DNA of 64,000 nucleotides from assembly GCA_017311185.1 (NCBI GenBank), contig JAESUZ010002710.1, forward strand, positions 620,001 to 684,000, given 5' to 3'. This DNA is from Proteles cristata cristata (lineage: Eukaryota > Chordata > Mammalia > Carnivora > Hyaenidae). The position numbers and the translations under genes were made by a program. The notes beneath the pieces are model-generated. The model saw only the letters and a list, made by a program, of their open reading frames with translations, was not told where the DNA came from and made no database searches. This document shows, one piece after another, positions 13,191 to 24,200 of this stretch (the first letter of the stretch is position 1; each line of letters opens with the position of its first letter).

Positions 13191-13240
13191 GAATACAAAG
13201 TATTTTGAGACCAAAAAGTTTGAGAACTGCTAACCTAAGC

Positions 13241-14231
13241 CTTCTGATCACCACAGTGGACAATGGTTACTGACATTCAGAATGGAGACTTTGGGATACT
13301 AAGGACTGCCATCAGCAATTTTTTTTTTTTTTAAACAGAGGAGAAAATGGATTCAGAATTCATATTCTGACTGTGGACTTATACAGTTCTCACATTAACA
13401 TCAGTTTAGATTATTGGCTAATTGGTGTCTGCCTGGACAAGAAGTTTCTTGTCTGAATATGTTTCTTCATTTATAAAATGGAAATAAGAGTTGCTTCCCA
13501 AGGAAGCCATAATTTCTTTACTCTGATGAAAGCAGAAGGCAGTCATTCCTTGAAACATTTCTACCATAATTTAATTATTCATCTCCAGGCCCTCAAGGTC
13601 TTTCTTGTCTGCTAATACTGGTAATTATCTCCGTTAGCCAAATTCAATATGTGGTTTCTATTTTTAATTGCTCCGGAGTATAGGAAGGAGTAATTGGTAA
13701 GTGTTGCCCATGTACCCTGAAGATGAAAAGCACTATGTAATTATCACCATGGGAAAATTACTTTCCATGTACTTGGCTAAAATAACTACTTGGGCTTGCG
13801 GAATTAAATTTTAACCTTAAGGACTTCTGGTACGAACATGCTAATATAGGTTTAGCGTTTTTCTGTTTCTTCTCTTTTAAATCACAGAAAAATATCAAGA
13901 AAGATGACCAAATCAGTGAACTCAGTGTTCAGCAAAATTGAGAGCCAATACCCATAGCTTTGAAATATGAATCAGAGCTGCTCTGACTGCTGAGACTAGA
14001 CAGAAGCCACAGAGGTGGAAATGAGATGTGAGGCCCAGAAGCAACAGTATCCAGAAAGCACGAGGGAACAGACCTTCGACGGGGAGGGACTCACCTGGGA
14101 GGGGAGGTGCGCGTCTCCTCTTACTGGTGGATTTTGGGGATCAGGGCTGCTGCCAGCCGTCCTCCTGGAACCTGATTTATTTTAAAGTAGCTGAGCAAGT
14201 GGTCAACACAAATAAACAGGAGCTGCAGGCT
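13241..14231. other. Mostly single-copy sequence with candidate conserved element
   Basis: A short MIR-like stretch lies at about 13425-13510. From 13550 to 13870 the sequence is AT-rich but complex, with several TAATTA/TAATTG homeodomain-type cores and no repeat signature. No exon is seen. Confidence 0.4.
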
Positions 14232-14659
14232 TCACTTTGCTAGGGCTGCTGTAACAAAGCACACAGACGGGGCAGCTTAACCAGAGTTTACTGTCACCGT
14301 TCTGGAAGCTGGAAGTCCGAGATCAAGATGTCAGGGGGCTGTGAAGAAGAGGATCTGCTCCATCCTCTCCCCCAGCTTCTGGTGATTTGCAGGCAGTCTT
14401 TGGCGTTTCTTGGCCTGTAGAAGCATCACTCTGATCTCTGCCTTCACCTTCAAAGGGTGTTCTCACTGCACACATGTCTCTGTGTCCAAACTTCCTTCTG
14501 TCAGGACCCTGGGTCCTTTGGATTAGGACCCATCCTAATGAGCTGATCTTAGCTAGGTACATTGTAGTGACTCTATTTTCAAATGAGTAACCATTCTAAG
14601 ATAGTGGGGGTTGTACTTCAACAAGTGAGCTTGTGGGGTGCACATTTCACCCCACAACA
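14232..14659 (-). mobile_element. ERVL-MaLR (MLT1-type) LTR, reverse orientation
   Basis: GCTAGGGCTGCTGTAACAAAG, then TCTGGAAGCTGGAAGTCCGA, CTCTGTGTCCAAACTTCC and TTGGATTAGGACCCATCCTA are, in order, the reverse complement of MaLR LTRs. Solo LTR; no internal sequence is visible. Confidence 0.75.
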
Positions 14660-14780
14660 CTGTACATCCAACAAGCACTCTGTTTCTACCACCCTGGAAG
14701 AGAGAGACTTCAAGTAGTAAAACCTGAAGGGTGTTAGCCTTTCTCCACAAGTCAAATGGCTGTGCTTTGTAGTATGAAGT

Positions 14781-14953
14781 GGGGCACCTGGGTGGCTCAG
14801 TCAGTTAAGCGTCTGACTCTTGATCTCAGCTCAGGTCATGATCTCACAGTTTGTGAGTTTGAGCCCTGCATCAGCCTCTGCTCTGACAGCATGGAGCCTG
14901 TTTGGAATTGTCTTTCTCTCTCTCTCTCAAAATAAATAAACTTAAAAAAAAAA
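14781..14953 (+). mobile_element. Felid tRNA-Lys SINE
   Basis: GGGGCACCTGGGTGGCTCAG head, shortened CT body, AAATAAATAAAC tail. A weak duplication (AGTATGAAGT / AGTAACTTGAAGT) flanks it. Confidence 0.92.
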
Positions 14954-15059
14954 AGTAACTTGAAGTAATTCCTCTCCGTGTGGTTATCTCATCAATGGAT
15001 GCACAGTTACATTTGATTGACTTTTTTTCCCCCAGCTTTTAAGGACTGTGTTTTCATTT

Positions 15060-15550
15060 TGATTTACTTTTTCTTGGTTAAGTAAAACCGACCTGTTTCC
15101 AAGGTTAAATCTACAAAACAAAATATTCATATTCATAGGTATCCAGTTTGAATCCCTGCCCCCATCTACTGTCCCCCCTCTGCCATAGATATTTTAATTA
15201 AAAAAGAATTTAATCTGAGCACACACGTGTACTTAGGTTCCCATCACCCCCATTCATTTGATAAACAGTGGCATACTCAACTCTTCCCCAGCTTGCTTTT
15301 TCAGTTAATCATGTATTCCGGACACCACAGCCTGGTAATAAACACATGTTGTTCATTCGTTTTATAACTGCCCAGCAAGCCGTTGTGTGGATGCACCATG
15401 GTGAATTCTCTTATCAATGGATTTTGGGATTGAGTTCCAGTTTTTTGTTGTTGCAAATAGTGCTACAGTAAATATTGTTGCATACTCCTTTTTGTACTTT
15501 GCCAGCGTCTCGGGGCTTGCTTTTATCACAAGTGTTGAAAAATATGGCCT
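15060..15550 (-). mobile_element. Old LINE-1 fragment, reverse orientation
   Basis: TTTTATAACTGCCCAGCAAGC, GGATGCACCATGGTGAATTC and TTGTTGCAAATAGTGCTACAG match the reverse L1 block in diverged form. The left boundary is unclear. Confidence 0.5.
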
Positions 15551-15654
15551 CGTATTTCCTGCTGGCTCTGTCTCCCTCTCCACAGACCTCCTGCTTCCTC
15601 TGTCCTGTTATCCCCATTCTGTTCAAGTTGTAGAGTAGCGCAGCAGTTCTCTTT

Positions 15655-15869
15655 TAAAATTTTTAAAAAATATTTATTTAGTTTTGAGAGAGAGATAGAG
15701 AGAGAGTGAAGGAGGGACAGAGTGAGAAGGAGACACAGAATCTGAAGCGGGCTCCAGGCTCTAAGCTGTCAACACAGAGTCCCATGCAGGGCTTGAACCC
15801 ACAAACCGTGAGATCATGACCTGAGCTGAAGGTAGAGCTTAACCAACTAAGCCACCCAGGGAGGCCCCC
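15655..15869 (-). mobile_element. Felid tRNA-Lys SINE
   Basis: Reverse SINE with a GAGAGAGAGATAGAGAGAG tract and CTAAGCCACCCAGG head. Exact duplication CAGCAGTTCTCTTT at 15641-15654 and 15870-15883. Confidence 0.95.
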
Positions 15870-15883
15870 CAGCAGTTCTCTTT

Positions 15884-16292
15884 AACATGCAGCTTTGTCT
15901 TGGGAGAGATCTTGGGTTGGTTAATTTTGAGGGTTGATAGGGCCACACCATCCAGCCCTAACGGCCACATGAAGCTGGCCTTCCCCACGAACTGGAGCCG
16001 GCAGAGCACCCTCCCAGTGTGGGCACCGCCCTCCGAGGGGCCTGCTGAGCTTCCGTGAGCGTCTACTGGTGAGTGAGGTCCTCCAGCTTGCAGACGCCCC
16101 AGCGGAATCTCATCTTCACCCTGCTCCCCCGACTCCTGCATGGAAACCGGTACCACCAATCTGGCAGCTCTCAGAGATTTGTTCCACCTGCTGGCATTTC
16201 GACATCCATAGGAACACCTTGCACCTAGTTTTGTCGGTGATGCTGTCGGTCAGTTCTTTGGCTTTACTCACAACTTCATTCTTAATTAGAAG
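15884..16292. other. Unassigned GC-richer stretch
   Basis: No recognised exon, RNA gene or repeat. Frames on both strands (to 106 residues) have no motif I can place. Confidence 0.4.
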
Positions 16293-16303
16293 AAACACAA
16301 ATT

Positions 16304-16451
16304 GGGGCATCAGGAGGCTCAGTAGGTTAAGAGTCTGGCTCTCGTTTTTGGCTCAGGTCGTGACCTCACAGTTCCTGAGATTGATACCCATGCAGTCTGC
16401 TTGGGATTCTCTCTCTCCCTCTCTCTCCACCCCTCCCCCCCCCTCTCAAGG
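16304..16451 (+). mobile_element. Short felid tRNA-Lys SINE
   Basis: Internally deleted copy (about 148 bases). Duplication AAACACAAATT / AAATGCAAGTT at 16293-16303 and 16452-16462. Confidence 0.88.
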
Positions 16452-16516
16452 AAATGCAAGTTAAAGCCAAAAAGCCAAACCAAGAATATATAGGAAGTCT
16501 TTGTATATTCTTACAA

Positions 16517-16700
16517 TTTTTTTCTGAAAAGTTTATTTATTTGGAGGGAGGGAGCAAGAGTGGAGAGAGGGGGCAGAGAGATAGAAGAGAGAGAATCCCA
16601 AGCTGGCTCCACGCTGTCAGCGCAGAGCCTGACTCAGGGTCCATCCCTTAGGTCATGACCTAAGCCGAGATCAAGGGCTGGACCGGTAACCAACTGAGCT
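16517..16700 (-). mobile_element. Felid tRNA-Lys SINE
   Basis: Reverse copy with T-rich tail at the left and a diverged head ending AACTGAGCTA. It abuts a second SINE head to head. Confidence 0.85.
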
Positions 16701-16805
16701 ACTGACTGGCTCAGTCAGTAGAGCACACGACTCGATCTCAGGGTTGTGTGTTTGAACCCCACGTTGGGTACAGAGATGTCTTAAAAATAAAACAAAATAT
16801 TTTTT
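16701..16805 (+). mobile_element. Older carnivore SINE
   Basis: CTGACTGGCTCAGTCAGTAGAGCA followed by TTTGAACCCCACGTTGGGT and AAAAATAAAAC is the short, older carnivore-wide type, lacking the felid CT body. Confidence 0.8.
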
Positions 16806-16887
16806 TAAATTACCAAAAAAATTGAACTAAAATCCTTCTTCAACTTAATAGTTTGACAAAAATCTGAAAGTTTGGTAATACACACTT

Positions 16888-17056
16888 TTTTGGGGGGTTT
16901 GTTTAGCGAGGGAGGGGCAGAGAGAGAGACAGAGAATCCCATGCAGGCTCTGTGCTGTTAGCACAGAGCCCAATATGGGATTTGAACGCACAAACCGTGA
17001 GATCATGACCTGAGCCAAAGCTGGACACTTACGTGACTGAGCCAGCCAGGCGACCC
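16888..17056 (-). mobile_element. Felid tRNA-Lys SINE
   Basis: Reverse copy with exact 15-bp duplication TGGTAATACACACTT at 16873-16887 and 17057-17071. Nested in the L1/HAL1 relic. Confidence 0.95.
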
Positions 17057-17485
17057 TGGTAATACACACTTCTGACAAGGTTGTGGGAAGCCAGTCCCTC
17101 TTATATGTTGCTAGTAGGAATATAAACCAGTACAACCCCTGTGGAAGACAAAATACATCAAATTTCAAATGTCTTCACACCTTTTGGCCCAGCAACCCAG
17201 CTTCCAGGAATTTATATACAAATGCATGTGCACATGTGTGAAGTGATGTATGAACAATATTATTCAACATAGTGGTGCTCCTGATAGTGAAAGTTTAGAG
17301 GCCATCCAAACTAGTTTAGATTGTCAGCAATAGAAACTGGTTTAAGAAACAATCTGTGCCCATTTAATGAAGAGGACGAAGAAGCTCTCTATATAAACAG
17401 AAACAGTAAGATCTCTAATATATTAGAAAAGATACAGAACAATGTATACATATACCATTTTTGTAAACAAAAAACTAACGGGGGA

Positions 17486-17687
17486 TGGGATGCCTGGGTG
17501 GCTCATTCTGTTAAGTGTTCGACTTCAGCTCCGGTCATGATCTTACTTTCCGTGGATTTGAACCCGGCATCAGGCTCTATGCTGACATCTCAGAGCCTGG
17601 AGCCTGCTTCCAATTCTGTGTCTCTCTCTCTCTCTGCCCCTCCCCCATTCACACTCCGTCTCTCTCAAAAAATAAACAAACATTAAA
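17486..17687 (+). mobile_element. Felid tRNA-Lys SINE
   Basis: ATGCCTGGGTGGCTCATTCTG head; duplication AACTAACGGGGGA / AATTAAGGGGGGA at 17473-17485 and 17688-17700. Confidence 0.93.
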
Positions 17688-17894
17688 AATTAAGGGGGGA
17701 TAAAATATATATTCATGTTTACATATATCTGCAGAAGTATATTCTGGAAAAAACATACAAAACTAGTAAATAGGAACTTGGGAGAGTGAAGCATAGGGTC
17801 AAGGGTGCAAGGAAGACTTTTCACTGAGCACTGAGCATTGTTTGGATTCTTGAATCATGTGAATGTATTACCTAATCAGCAATGTGAAAACACA

Positions 17895-18125
17895 GGGGCG
17901 CCTGGGTGGCTCAGTCAGTTAAGTGTCTGACTTCGGCTCAGGTCTTGATCTCATGGTTCATGAGTTCGAGCCCCGCATCGGGTTCTGTGCTGGCACCTCA
18001 GAGCCTGGAGCCTGTTTCAGATTCTATGTCTCCCTCTGTCTCTGCCCCTCCCCCACTCATGCTCTGTCTGTCTCAAAAATAAATAAAAACTATTAAAAAA
18101 AATCTTTTACAAAAAATAAAAAGAC
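17895..18125 (+). mobile_element. Felid tRNA-Lys SINE
   Basis: Full-length copy with B-box GAGTTCGAGCC intact. Duplication ATGTGAAAACA(C/T)A at 17882-17894 and 18126-18138. Confidence 0.95.
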
Positions 18126-18138
18126 ATGTGAAAACATA

Positions 18139-21009
18139 AAAAGTCCGGAAGCTTATTTCATCAATATATGTGTTAGCATCTGACCTTAGACTTTGTGTAG
18201 AATAAGAGCAAACAACTGGGTGTGATCTCGCTGCTTCTAAGTTCATCCAAGAAGTGGACGTAATGTCATTAAAATTCAGTGTTGGCCAAGCTTGCATCGT
18301 GGAAGTGGAATCAGATTCCTCTGGGCTGTGATAGTGCCATCGTATGAGGTCAGAGGTGACCTCGGGGAGACCAATCAGCTAGACAAGTGGAGTTAAGCCT
18401 CCCACACGCACATCATGGGCCACCATGAGGAAGGTGTGGAGTCCCCGGGGACAGAATGGACTGGGATGCACAGAACACTGAGGCAACCAGAGTGCACAAA
18501 CCCAAGCATGTCTCTGGAGGGCCAGAAAAGGGGAAACGCATTTTCAGAGCAGCTTTCTGTTAGAGTGGTGCCTTTGCCTTCATCGTCCTTACTTCCCCAT
18601 GTCAATGTCACTGTGAGCCTGATGACGGGATGTGGTCATGTGCCAGTCCTGCTGGGCAGCTCCCCCGCCCTGGGTCCGCCCGCCCTGTGAAGTGCCTGAT
18701 TCGGTCTTGCAGTTCTGGTCATTACAACATCATCGTGACGATGCCACCACCCTTTTTCTCAGAACAATTTCAAATGTAATTATTTTATCAGGAAATATAT
18801 TTACATGGCTTGAAAATAAAACATGTTTCCTTTAGCCTGTCCTCAGAGGATGAGATTTCAAGCCACTGCCCTGCTTTCTTCTTTGTTTTGGAGGTGGTGG
18901 GTCATCGTTTCTCAGAAGAGGCCCTTCCCGGTGGGATCCAGAGCAGACAGACCCACGGGGTGACTGCCTGCCTTTCCTGGAGATCCTATTCCTATTGATA
19001 CAATGAATCTGAATAAACAGTCCACACCAAGGTAATAGCAACTTAACCCTTCCCTTTCCCTGTCCTGTTTCAAAGAAGGAGGAGGAGGGAGGTGGGGAGG
19101 GGGAGGGTGCCGCTTAACTCCATCAGAATCAAGCTGTAATAGTAAAACTGCAGTAAAAATTTTAGGTGAAACTTCCCGTCTGGAAAGGCAATACGGGAGG
19201 TGCGTGGAAACACTCACGCCTAACTTTCGCCCCTTATATCACATGCCTGATTAGAGGAGGGAAATGGCGAGTGGCCTCCATAAGCGTGGTGGCAGCTGGC
19301 TCTGGTTAACCTGCAGGTGGACATTGCCAAGGGGCACGAAGGAGAAGACTGAAAGCTGGCCGGCCACGATGGGGTGATGCTGCGGAAGATCCCAGGGCAA
19401 TCTACCTGAGTGTAGAACACGGCTTGCCCGGACGCCTCTGTCTACCATGCTGGTGCCCTCATTTATCCATTGCTTCGCCCGGCTGTCACCAGGCTCCCGT
19501 CCTCATTGGCGAAAGCCTCAGCCAGAGACTGCCAGCAGAAGAAAGGAAGAGGAGGGATATTGTCATTGAACAGCCATCTTCCCTGACCAGCCCAGCCCAC
19601 TGGGACGTGCCTCTCCTTTGAGCTCTCCAGCCTGGACCACAGTGGCCAGGGCTGCCACAATGCACAATTCCAGAAGGCAGCATTCATGTGGCATTCCTGT
19701 GCATACCCAGGCTGGCTTTGTTCAGTATCTGTATATGATTTGTCTTCCTACCTCGGCTAGACTACTTCAAGTGGGCCAGGACATGTTTCTAAATCTTTTT
19801 ATATACCAAACCACCTAGCATTAAACCCAGCTTGGTAAATATTTGCTGATGGGTGGACAATCCAGAAATGGGGTCATCAACCCTGAATCACAGATAAAAG
19901 GACTATTTAATCTGGCAAGAGCCTCTATTTTAGAACTCCGCAAACCTGATTCTGCCCAGCTTTGACATCTGGTGCTAATGTTAGTCATTTAGAAATGTGA
20001 CCTGTTGTGATACAGGGCGTCTCGGAGCAGCAGTGTGACATGACCCACAGTGGCTTTCTGCCCCTGCAAGTGTCAGTTTCCTCCTTTCTAAAAGGGTTCC
20101 ATTTTGAGCAGGAACTTCACGAGCCACAGGGGGAACTGACGTGCTCTGCAGATCCCAGAGTGGGGTTTGGATTAGTCATGGGCATAACCGCTGTTGGTGC
20201 AGTCACAACGCAGCCAAGGCTCACATTTCTCCCAGAGTCCCACAGTGTTTCTCTGAGTGACTTTCTTGAAGCATGAGGCCTCAAAACCATACTTGAATAC
20301 CTCTCCTCTAATGTAAGAGTTTGAGGAACTAAATTATACCTTATTGAGCCCTTTCAAGCCTGCGTGCTTTCATCTGCCCACTAGCACCCGTGAGAACCCT
20401 TCCAGACACTTCTGCGGCTGTCTAGGTGCCGGGCTGCCTGCCGGAAATGAATGAGAAGCAGTGGGAGAAACCCACGAGCAAGATGCCGAATGGAGAACAG
20501 GAGGCCTGGAGATTTCAGTCAGTAGTTTGTTGGATGGCTTTGAGCCGGTTATCCCTCTGTGCTCCAAGATGCAGGACAGAAACAAGAAGAAGATGGTGGC
20601 CCACCCTGCCATCCAGGGGACACTTGTCCTGAGCCACGTGTCCCTTTGGGGGGTGAGAACTGGAGACCCAGGATTGGGGGTGGGGGCCTGCACGGAGCTA
20701 CCGGCCTTTCCCTGATGCCCTCGGCCTGGGTGGTTGAGGCTGGGAGTCACCTGTGACATAGAACAGAGGTGGTCATGTTTTTTCCAGGGTGGAGGCTGAG
20801 TCTGGGGTTGTTCCCACGACACAATCCCCTAAGCCCTCTGGTTCTGAAACTAATTGTCCGGATTGATGAATTGATTCTTCTTTCCCTAGACTGCCAGACT
20901 CCACATGCCTAAGGTGAGAAGGACCGCTGTTAGCAGGGCGCTAACAGCTTCCTGGGAGGGCAGTGGTGGTGATGGGGGGTGGGGGGTGGGGGGAGGACTA
21001 GCACTGGCC
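18139..21009. other. 2.9 kb of mostly non-repetitive intergenic DNA
   Basis: No SINE or LINE of recognisable age interrupts this stretch. Overlapping frames of 60-150 residues occur on both strands but none shows a domain, paired splice sites or sequence I recognise. A fragment near 20040-20100 may be MIR. The scarcity of repeats could reflect constraint or chance. Confidence 0.5.
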
Positions 21010-21125
21010 TGGGAGGCCTGGCTTCAGTCAGTTCCACCCTCAGCTCACAGAGTGACCTTAGGCCTTCTGCTGGGCTTCAGTTTCTCCACAGGTGCAATGA
21101 GGGAACCCCAGGGTCCCTCTCAGCT
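21010..21125 (+). repeat. MIR SINE relic
   Basis: AGAGTGACCTTAGGCCTTCT, GGCTTCAGTTTCTCCACAGG and GGGTCCCTCTCAGCTCCGAG follow the MIR order. Confidence 0.5.
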
Positions 21126-21574
21126 CCGAGCTGTGAGGACTTGTTTGCCTTTCCTTGTCTGTCAGGCCACCTTCCTTCCTGCCTCTTCTCTGTTTTCTCA
21201 TTCTTTCCCTGTCCTTGCACATGGGAGACCTCCAGTCTTCTTCTAGCTGGTTTGGGCTATTTTGCTGACGTGAGTCATGGTTTTCTCAGTGGACAAAGGG
21301 AGTGTGTTGGAATGAGTGTGTTTAAGAGCTTGCTCAGCCCTGAGGCTCTGGCCTTCCTGGGATCCCATGGTATAAAGTCCCATGCAGGCTGGGGCACCTC
21401 CGTTCGCCCACCACACGGGGACCGTCCCTCAGATGCTCCAGCTGCCACTGACCTACTCCTCCAAATTTCTCAGGAGGATTCCATGGACATGGCTTAGCCT
21501 GAGGCCAACAGGCAGAAGCTGTGGTAGCTTTTTTCTGTGTCCACTGTTTAACAGTTTCTGCATATTCAAACACC
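21126..21574. other. Unassigned intergenic DNA
   Basis: C/T-rich on the plus strand at 21120-21240, which explains a 172-residue open frame across 20979-21497. No recognised gene or repeat. Confidence 0.4.
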
Positions 21575-21910
21575 ACTCTAGGTATTGCAGTGAAAGAATT
21601 TAATAGCTATGATTAAAGTCCATAATCAGTTGACTTGACATAAAATAGATTATCCTAGGTAATCTGGGTGGGCTTGATTCAATCAGTTGAAGAGCCTTAA
21701 GAGCCAAGCCACAGCTTCCCTGAAGAAGAAATTCTACCCGCGGATAGTTATCTCCACTTCATGCCTGGAGTTCTAGTCTTCCTGGTGGCCTTTCCTACAG
21801 ATTTGCCCAGCCAGCTCTACAATCACATAAGCCACTTCCTTACCATAAATCACTTAATATATACTTCCTACTTACTCTGTTTTTCTGGTTGGGCCCTGAC
21901 TTAATATACT
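21575..21910 (+). mobile_element. LTR-like repeat (family unassigned)
   Basis: GATTATCCTAGGTAATCTGGG, TTGAAGAGCCTTAAGAGCC, CCCTGAAGAAGAAATTCTACC and GGGCCCTGACTTAATATAC follow a common mammalian LTR-like repeat whose plus-strand copies end in a CCCTGACTAATA phrase. Confidence 0.6.
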
Positions 21911-22176
21911 GTCCTCTGCCACCTCTGGTCTGATCTGTAGTCTTCAGATTATTTCTGGAAAATATGAATCAGGTCCCCCTGTTTCTCTAGCACAGGCCCT
22001 CATAATTTTGACAATGCATATCAAACAGCTCCTACCTCTGCAGAATAAGTTTGTCCCTACTCACAGGTACATTCTGGCCAAGATAAAATGATGCCTTTGA
22101 AGCCTCATAAGTACTTGATCTTGGAATTCTTTTACACGTTGTTTACCTATTGTTGTTATTAATGGCAGAAGCTTCT

Positions 22177-22388
22177 TTTTTTCTTTTTTAATTTATTTCT
22201 AGGAGAGAGAGAGACAGCGTGAGCAAGGGAGGGTCAGCGAGAGAGGGAGACACAGACTCCGAAATAGGCTCCAGGCTCTGAGCTGGCAGTCAGCACAGAG
22301 CCCAACGCGGGGCTCGAACCCACGAACCGCGAGATCATGACCTAAGCGAAAGTCAGACGCTTAACCGACTAAGTCACCCAGGTGCCCC
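22177..22388 (-). mobile_element. Felid SINE of the CTTAGGTCATGATCTCGCGG subtype
   Basis: Reverse copy with CCGCGAGATCATGACCTAAG and a double CAGTCAGCACAGAG body. Exact 17-bp duplication TAATGGCAGAAGCTTCT at 22160-22176 and 22389-22405; likely recent. Confidence 0.96.
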
Positions 22389-22405
22389 TAATGGCAGAAG
22401 CTTCT

Positions 22406-23829
22406 AAAACATCTTACTGAGAATGGACTACTCTACCACCTTCACCATTCAATTTTACAGCTATTCTGAAACATCCAAAATGAAGACAAATAGCCAAGCA
22501 TAACCAAGCATGAGAATCTCCAGGAAGTACAAGGATCCCGTGCCTGTGAGCTACAGCAATCCTGCAAATTAGGAAAGTCTACAGAATTGTGGGTCTCAGG
22601 CGAGTGAAAGCAAAGAACCCAGAGTCCTCTGTCTTTTTGTTTTCAATATCTGAGCTTTTAAGCATCTCTCTCTTCATCTTGTGAATATGAACTTGCCAAA
22701 CACCTGGACTATAATTTTTTAAAGTAATAAATAATGCAGATTTTGTTAACATTGTCCCTGGGTGAGCACAGGATGGGCAGGATGTGTTTATCTTTTTCAT
22801 ACAGTTCATAAAATTGAGAATATTGCCCTCTGAAGTCCAAGAGAAACATAATGAGGTCAGCAGCTCCTTCTATTGGGTTGAGAAAACAAGACCAGGCCCG
22901 GCTGGGGAATGGCGGGGTGGGAGGTGAGGGCGTCCCTTGAAGCAATGATGGACACCAGTGAAAATTACGTAGAAGACCAGCAAAGTTTGCTGGAGCCTTC
23001 CTTCTACTTCAGACCATCCCAGGCCTTGGGTGTTCAGGGCTTGCTGAAGCACGGTGATTATGAGACTTTGAAAAGGCTCCTGGCCCTCCGGTGTGCAGCC
23101 TCGAAGGGAAGCCAGGCCAGCTAGTGCTGAACCGGTCAAATCTAATCTTCAGCAGGCAGCTGCATCCTTCTTGCTTCGGCCTGTGCTGACACATAAGAGG
23201 GACTGGCTGCTTCCTATAAGGAACTTCTGATCACTCAGCCAGTGTGCAGACTATATTGGGGCAGCTGCTGAGGGCCTTTCTGGGCCTGGCAGAAGGGCAT
23301 CTACACAGGCTGCCAAGCATGAGGTGTACCCTGGTCTCTTGCAGGCTGTGCTGTGGCGCAGACTCATCCTTCTACCCGCACAGCGTGGAAGCGGGCAAAG
23401 GGAGCTCAGCTCAGAGAGAGGAAGGGCACCCTTGGCCATCCTCAGGCTCTGCCCTTAAAGCTGGCAGTGAGTTTCTGCTCCAGAGACCCAGGGGCCACAG
23501 CTGGTGTAGCAGTTCCATGTGATGCGGCTTCCCTGGCCTTTGGGAGATGGGAGATGAACCTGGAGAGTTGTGTGGCGGCTACATGTTATATTTCACAACA
23601 TGAATTGGGGGTGATGGTTTGGAAAAATATTAATGTGCTTTTCCCTATTGCTTTTCTGAATATGGAACGTGCTCTAATCACCCTGAAGCATTCATTTACA
23701 TGAAGAAGATTAAGATTTTTCTAGAAAAACTTGAGAAAGAAGAAGGCATCAACATATATCTTTTGATATCCAAAATAAGATTTTACAGCTTTATATTGAA
23801 ACACTAGAAAGAAAGAGATAGAGAAATAC
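22406..23829. other. Non-repetitive intergenic DNA
   Basis: No gene or clear repeat. 22680-22870 is AT-rich and complex and could hold a conserved non-coding element. Frames at 22870-23700 are short and unrecognised. Confidence 0.45.
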
Positions 23830-24200
23830 AGTAACTGTACATACTCAAAGTGTACTATTTGATGAGTGTTGACATATGTATGTATACCTCTGTGAAGCAG
23901 TCATCACAATCAAGACAGTGAACATACTCATCACCCCCAAATGTTTCCTCTCTCCCCCAACTCAGTTCCCGGGCAACCACCAATTTGCTTTCCATCACGA
24001 TAGATTAATTTGTATTTTCTAGAATTTTATATACATGGAATCAGACAATATTTACACACGCTTTGTTTGCATAAATATTTTGAGACTCACCCTTGTAGCT
24101 GCATGAATCAGTGGGTCATTCCTTTTTGCTGCGGAGTAAGATTCCATCGAATAGATGTCCCACAATCTGCTTATTGGTATATATCCTAAAGGACATGCAA
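23830..24200 (-). mobile_element. Old LINE-1 3' fragment, reverse orientation
   Basis: GAAGCAGTCATCACAATCAAG, CATGGAATCAGACAATATTT, GTGGGTCATTCCTTTTTGCTG and GATTCCATCGAATAGATGTCC are the successive reverse L1M phrases also seen at 6528. Confidence 0.7.

Larger units (their letters stand above)
11454..13232. mobile_element. hAT-superfamily DNA transposon relic
   Basis: The left end CAGTGGTTCTCAAAGTGTGG and right end GTTTGAGAACTGCTA are inverted terminal repeats of the hAT type. Flanking 8-mers ATCTCAGC (11446-11453) and ACCTAAGC (13233-13240) match at 6 of 8 positions, as expected for an aged 8-bp hAT duplication. Without the two nested SINEs it is about 1.3 kb and holds no transposase frame. 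The subfamily is not assigned. Confidence 0.75.
16830..17890 (+). mobile_element. Ancient LINE-1/HAL1 3' end with nested SINEs
   Basis: TATGTTGCTAGTAGGAATATAA, TTTGGCCCAGCAACCCAGCTTC, GAACAATGTATACATATACC and TGAATCATGTGAATGTATTACC follow the 3' region of old LINE-1. SINEs at 16888-17056 and 17486-17687 interrupt it. Confidence 0.65.

Noticed and set aside
17895..18000. tRNA-like sequences with A and B boxes (here and in every SINE head)
   Set aside because: They are the tRNA-Lys-derived heads of SINEs, followed by CT-rich bodies and A-rich tails with target duplications; none folds as a complete tRNA gene.
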